A stretch of 64,000 nucleotides of DNA from Arcuatula senhousia (lineage: Eukaryota; Mollusca; Bivalvia; Mytilida; Mytilidae), in NCBI GenBank assembly GCA_963971305.1, contig OZ020308.1:25015275-25079274 (forward strand). Direction: 5' to 3'. Positions within the stretch are counted from its first letter, which is position 1, and every line of letters starts with the position of its first letter. The translations under genes and the position numbers were made by a program. The notes under the pieces were generated by a model. That model saw only the letters and a program-made list of their open reading frames with translations, was not told the DNA's origin and ran no database searches. Shown here piece after piece: positions 60,070 to 64,000 of the stretch.

Positions 60070-60307
60070 TGGTGAACTTTCCAACTAGTCGGTTTATACC
60101 GAGTGTAATGAATAGTAATTATGATATGCCGGAATGAATTGACTAGCTGATTTGTTCCGGAACGATGTAACTAGTTAGCTACATTGTTCCGGGACTTTTC
60201 AACTAGCTAATTTTTTCCGGAACTTTTCAACTGCACTCGGAATAAAACAACTAGTTGGAAAGTTCCATCGGAACAAAATAACTAGTTGAAAAGTAACTGG
60301 CGGAACA
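60070..60307 (+). repeat. Right subterminal array of the GGAAC/ACTAGT/GTTCC dyad
   Basis: Six or seven copies, including GGAACGATGTAACTAG with TTAGC, GGGACTTTTCAACTAGC and GGAACAAAATAACTAG with TTGAAAAG. They face the left array across the integrase gene. Confidence 0.85.
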
Positions 60308-60544
60308 TATTGGCTGTTACAAAATATCCTTACATTTGTGTATTTTTAAATTTTGGTGCATGTTATTGTAGCCATTATAATATTCCTTTTCCACAAACGA
60401 TTTGTTACAGATGATGTAATCGTACTTTTTATTTTCTTTGTCTTTTAACCATGAAAACATTACATAGCGATAGGTGTGTAAGGCATAACCCAAGGTGTCG
60501 GTATATCAGATTTGTAGCGATCACACTTTCGACTAAGGCACAGT

Positions 60545-60796
60545 AGGCACAGACCATTTGATTTTCGGGGGGGGGGGCTGTTTTTTTTTCTAAATTCCAG
60601 GCCATGATATTTGTAACAAAACTAATCTAACCAGCACCTTGAAAAAAAGCCTGGCTTCAATCTTGCCAACAAAATTTTCTTGTCAATGATGTGTGTGAAA
60701 AAAAAAATAATCTGGCCCGCGAATCGTGCGAACAAAATTTCTCGGCTCAAGGTAAAATCCCAGGCCACACCAGAAAACCAAATGGTATGTGCCTTA
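60545..60796. mobile_element. Short MITE, copy 2, right of the GINGER-type element
   Basis: The left end AGGCACAGACCATTTGATTT is matched in inverse by AAACCAAATGGTATGTGCCT at the right end. It is the same family as 53,523-53,650. Confidence 0.75.
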
Positions 60797-60889
60797 ATAC
60801 ATTTCCACAAGATTTACAGAGTCACTGAACCATGACCACAGGGATCGCAGTCAAGTGTTTAAGGCTTGTTTGTTTGTTAGGGCTGTACT

Positions 60890-61180
60890 CTTAGGCAGCG
60901 CGATTTTGGCTATTTCCGAGAGGTGAACATGGCATGGATGATACAATGAACATGAAATGATGATGAAATAGGGACACAAGGCCAATCAGGGCTGGGAGTT
61001 TTGACTGTTACAGGAAAAGAGGATTTATGTCGTGCAATTTAGCCTCTTGCAAAAATCCTACGGGTCCTGCTCTTATCAGGATTCTTTAACGTGCGAGGGA
61101 CGTGGCATTTTCCCCAACATGGTGCACCACTATGGTTTGCGGTCAAGTTTTCTGTATTATAGCATGACGACCCCACATCT
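60890..61180 (-). repeat. SINE-like family A subtype copy
   Basis: Reverse-strand counterpart of 22,285-22,810: ATGGTGCACCACTATGGTTT, GGGTCCTGCTCTTA and GAACATGAAATGATGATGAA. The following 61,200-61,800 is AT-rich without a gene that I can support. Confidence 0.65.
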
Positions 61181-61811
61181 CTCCATGTTTAAGGCGGTGG
61201 ACTTTTAAGTTTAAATCACAGGTTGATACCTGTGGGTTAGAGCCTCGCATAAGTACGAGTAAGTAAGAAAGTAAATTTTATTTACTTGTCGGCACATATA
61301 TACAATACAAAGACAAACATGCATAGCTCTTAACCGACTAGGTAACAAATAACAAAGATCACAGACACATACATCACAAACAAATATGACATACAAGTAT
61401 TAAATTACACAGGCATGCAAGAGCAAAGCAGTTTAAAAGCAGTACGCAAGATAAGATAAAAAGCATGTGTCAAAGTTTCCAGACACGTACCGTTGCTCGT
61501 TGGTTTCATCGATTTTCTACATTAAATAGTTGGACTTCCCTCCCACGCAAGCCTGGCGACCATGCAAGGGCTGTACATGTATATATTCGCTAAAAGTTAA
61601 ACTTTTCTTCCGTCACCACCAGAAAGTTATATATTTTCAATAATCGCAGGAGAGATTTCATGCATTGGTTTTTTAACCATTCCACTTTTTATTTCTTTAG
61701 ACAGTACAAAATAGAAAGAAGTCTACGAATGTCGTTTAACAGGAAGTTGATGCTCAAGTTGATGCTGCGTACCAACTATTACATGTATATCAAAAGGGTT
61801 TGATAATAGAA

Positions 61812-61905
61812 AATAATGAGATGTGGAATAAGTGTACGCGACACAGTCCACAATTAAACGGCAATTTAGAAAAACCACAATGGACAACCGCCAGCAGCCG
61901 GTAAA
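61812..61905 (+). repeat. Family B fragment
   Basis: AATGAGATGTGGAATAAGTG through GGACAACCGCCAGCAGCC, then it breaks off. Confidence 0.7.
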
Positions 61906-61954
61906 ATAAAAATCAAGAAAACTGTTACAAAAATTTCATGAATGTTTCAATAAA

Positions 61955-64000
61955 ACAAGAGGCTCCCAAGAGCCTGAATCACTCACCTGGTCTTGATGTC
62001 AACCGTATGAAGAACTTTGTAAAGCTTAATAAGCTGAACATTTAAGCAAGCAACAGCTTTTTTTCTTTCAGCAATAATTTTCACTCTGTAGGCCAAAAAT
62101 GTGAAACATGTTATTTTAAGGGCGGTCTGACAACTCTGACTCTCGGACAATCTTATATCTCTGGAACCTAGGTGGCCAGGACTTTGAAACTTGGTATGAT
62201 TGTAGAGCATGATGGATACAACAAAATTACGAAAAAAAAATTCGGAAGCGATATTTACGGTTTTTCCGTAAAATGCAAAAATGTGAATTTTCTAGAAATT
62301 TCTAAAATAACCAAAAAATAAAAGTTTGTCGCATCTTCACGAAAATTGGTCATCTGGGTAAATCAGGTATGCTGAATTCAAATTTGCAATCGGAATTTGG
62401 ATCCGACTTCCGGTTTCCAAATGGCGGCCATTTTGATTTCTAAAAATAGCCAAAAACTATAGTTTGTCGAATCTTCTTGAAAATGGGTCATCTGGGTAAA
62501 TCAGGTATGCTGAGTTCAATGATGCAATCGGAATTTCGATCCGACTTACGGTTTCCAAATGGCGGCCATTTTGATTTCTAAAAATAGCCAAAAACAAAAA
62601 ACTGTCGAATCTTTTTGAAAATGGGTCATCTGGGTAAATCAGGTATGCTGAGTTCAATAATGCAATCGGAATTTCGATCCGACTTCCCGGTTCCAAATGG
62701 GGGCCATTTTGAATTTCTAAAAATAGACCGAAAATTTGAGTTAGTCAAATGCTTACGAGAATAGGTTATCTGGGTAAATCAGATATGCCGAATTCAATGG
62801 TGCACTCAGAATGTTGATTTGACTTCTGGATTTTCTATGGTGGCCATTTTCATTACATTCCCACCCACTTTAAAAGTGAACTTTGTCTGATCTCCATGAA
62901 ATTTGATTTCCCACTGTATTTAATTCAATTGAATGATATGGCATGTATTCCAGATATCAGTTGTCGACATGGTGCCGTCGTTTTGGAGCCATTCATGATC
63001 TCTGAGATCATATCATCAATATTTACCTTTATTCTTAAATTGCCAAAAAAAAATTCAAAATCGGACCAGAAATAAAATAGTTGCACTTTCCCCCTTTTTG
63101 GGCCCCTTATTTTTAAATGAAAAAAGAGGACCCCCAAAATAAATCCCATGTGTGTATTAATAGTAAAGCATATCGTTGTCAAATTTCATAATAATTGGCC
63201 AGCCAGAACCAAAGTAATTATGGGAAAAATAAAATATTTGAATTTATAATGAAAAATGGTGGGACCCCTAAAATCAATCCCATGCATCCTTTTATTGTAA
63301 GGAACATTGTTGTCAAATTTCATAGCCATCCGAGAACTAGAACTTAAGTTATTGTGGGAACAAACAAACAAGTATCTTTTTGGCGCCTTTTTTTAAACGA
63401 AAAATGGGGGGACCCCCAAAATCAATCCCATTCATCCTTTTATAGTAAGGAAGATGGTAAGGAACATCATTGTCAAATTTCATAGCAATCCGTTAACTAG
63501 AACTTAAGTTATTGTGGGAACAATAAAACAAGTTTCTTTTTTTGCCATTTTTTCGGCCCCTAATTTCTAAACGAAAAATAGGGGGACCCTCAAAATCAAT
63601 CCCATTCATCCTTTAATGGTGAGCAACATTATTATCAAATTTTATAGCAATCAGATAACTAGAAAGAACTTAAGTTATCGCGGCAACACAAGTTAAGTGA
63701 CGCCACAGACGACGACAACAAGTTAATCTTTGATATACAGGGGGAAAGTATTGAAAAATGGTAAATTTTGTCGCTTTAAGGGCCATAACTCTTAAAAGAA
63801 ATGGTCCTTCAGCTTGGACCTAATTACATGAAATATTGATCTTGATGTGCTTAATCATTTGCAATTTGAATTTGTGAAAGGATATCATGTATAGTTTCAA
63901 GAGATAGGGCTAATAAAAGCAAAAATTTGAAAATATCCGAAAAAAGGGCAATAACTTCTACATCGGTTGTTGGATCTTATTGAAAATTTCAGGGCAGGTA
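61955..64000 (-). mobile_element. Hairpin-ended element family, copy iv, runs off the window
   Basis: The left border ACAAGAGGCTCCCAAGAGCC then TGAATCACTCACCTGG is the reverse complement of the right ends of copies i-iii. The body contains the AAGCAAGCAACAGC unit, a 139-bp tandem set (TCTGGGTAAATCAGG at 62,353, 62,491, 62,630 and 62,769) and a ~150-170-bp set (AATCAATCCCAT near 63,274, 63,422 and 63,596). The other end is beyond 64,000. Confidence 0.7.

Larger units (their letters stand above)
53679..60307 (+). mobile_element. GINGER-type (integrase) DNA transposon, about 6.6 kb
   Basis: A three-exon DD35E integrase gene (55,380-59,933) is bracketed by two arrays of related dyad repeats (left 53,679-54,560, right 60,070-60,307). 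The outermost matching bases are TGTTCCGAC at the left and its inverse GGCGGAACA at the right. No gag, protease, reverse transcriptase, RNase H or LTR is present, and the gene has spliceosomal introns. These are the published hallmarks of GINGER elements (gypsy-integrase-related cut-and-paste transposons). I could not find a convincing 4-bp target duplication: flanks CTTT and TATT differ. Exact ends are therefore uncertain by some tens of bases. Nested inserts: 54,693-55,224 and repeats in both introns. Confidence 0.8.

Noticed and set aside
59940..60137. Small open frame after the integrase
   Set aside because: AT-rich 3' region leading into the right array. Hydrophobic by composition only.
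61185..61260. tRNA-like segment (GGTTGATACCTGTGGGTTAG)
   Set aside because: No acceptor stem or proper A/B boxes can be folded around it.

Overview
This is an AT-rich, repeat-dense, intron-rich animal genome window. The splice sites (GT..AG, short pyrimidine tracts ending TTTTCAG), the fibrinogen-related lectin-like gene, the intron-containing transposon integrase and the many short hairpin-ended repeats all fit a marine bivalve mollusc, most likely a mussel (Mytilus-like). That assignment is inference, because no marker gene is present. I see no CRISPR array, rRNA, complete tRNA, operon or prokaryotic signal.

Layout. 1-1,930: the 3' end of a CR1/L2-like non-LTR retrotransposon abuts a ~168-bp tandem array. 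2,808-11,798 (minus): a complete animal haem peroxidase gene, 13 coding exons that join in phase to 703 codons. 11,885-12,101: a MITE with a 6-bp target duplication just upstream of it. 12,100-19,280: AT-rich sequence with SINE-like and palindromic repeats and one doubtful exon. 19,280-24,366 (minus): a complete secreted PAN/apple plus fibrinogen-like-domain protein, 5 exons, 319 codons. 25,900-29,600 (minus): two doubtful exons, then the 3' part of an unrecognised gene (three in-phase exons, about 148 codons). 30,000-36,000: dispersed repeats. 36,368-38,082 (plus): an intronless acyl-CoA-synthetase-like gene with one 1-nt frameshift. 38,700-53,000: almost all repeats, dominated by a hairpin-ended family with GTCCGTCC-rich starts and internal tandem units, into which other transposons have inserted. 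53,679-60,307: an apparently complete GINGER-type DNA transposon, with a three-exon DD35E integrase gene between two arrays of a GGAAC/ACTAGT/GTTCC dyad. 60,545-64,000: a MITE, SINE-like repeats and another hairpin-ended element running off the end.

The host genes look independent: a secreted oxidative enzyme, a secreted pattern-recognition-type protein and an acyl-activating enzyme. Peroxidases and fibrinogen-related proteins are both common in molluscan innate defence, but nothing here links them functionally. The strongest candidate for an unusual system is the GINGER-type transposon and its end arrays. Next are a 1,984-bp element with ~273-bp inverted ends and a 5-bp target duplication, and the repeated pattern of element families that carry internal tandem units of roughly nucleosomal length (139-175 bp).
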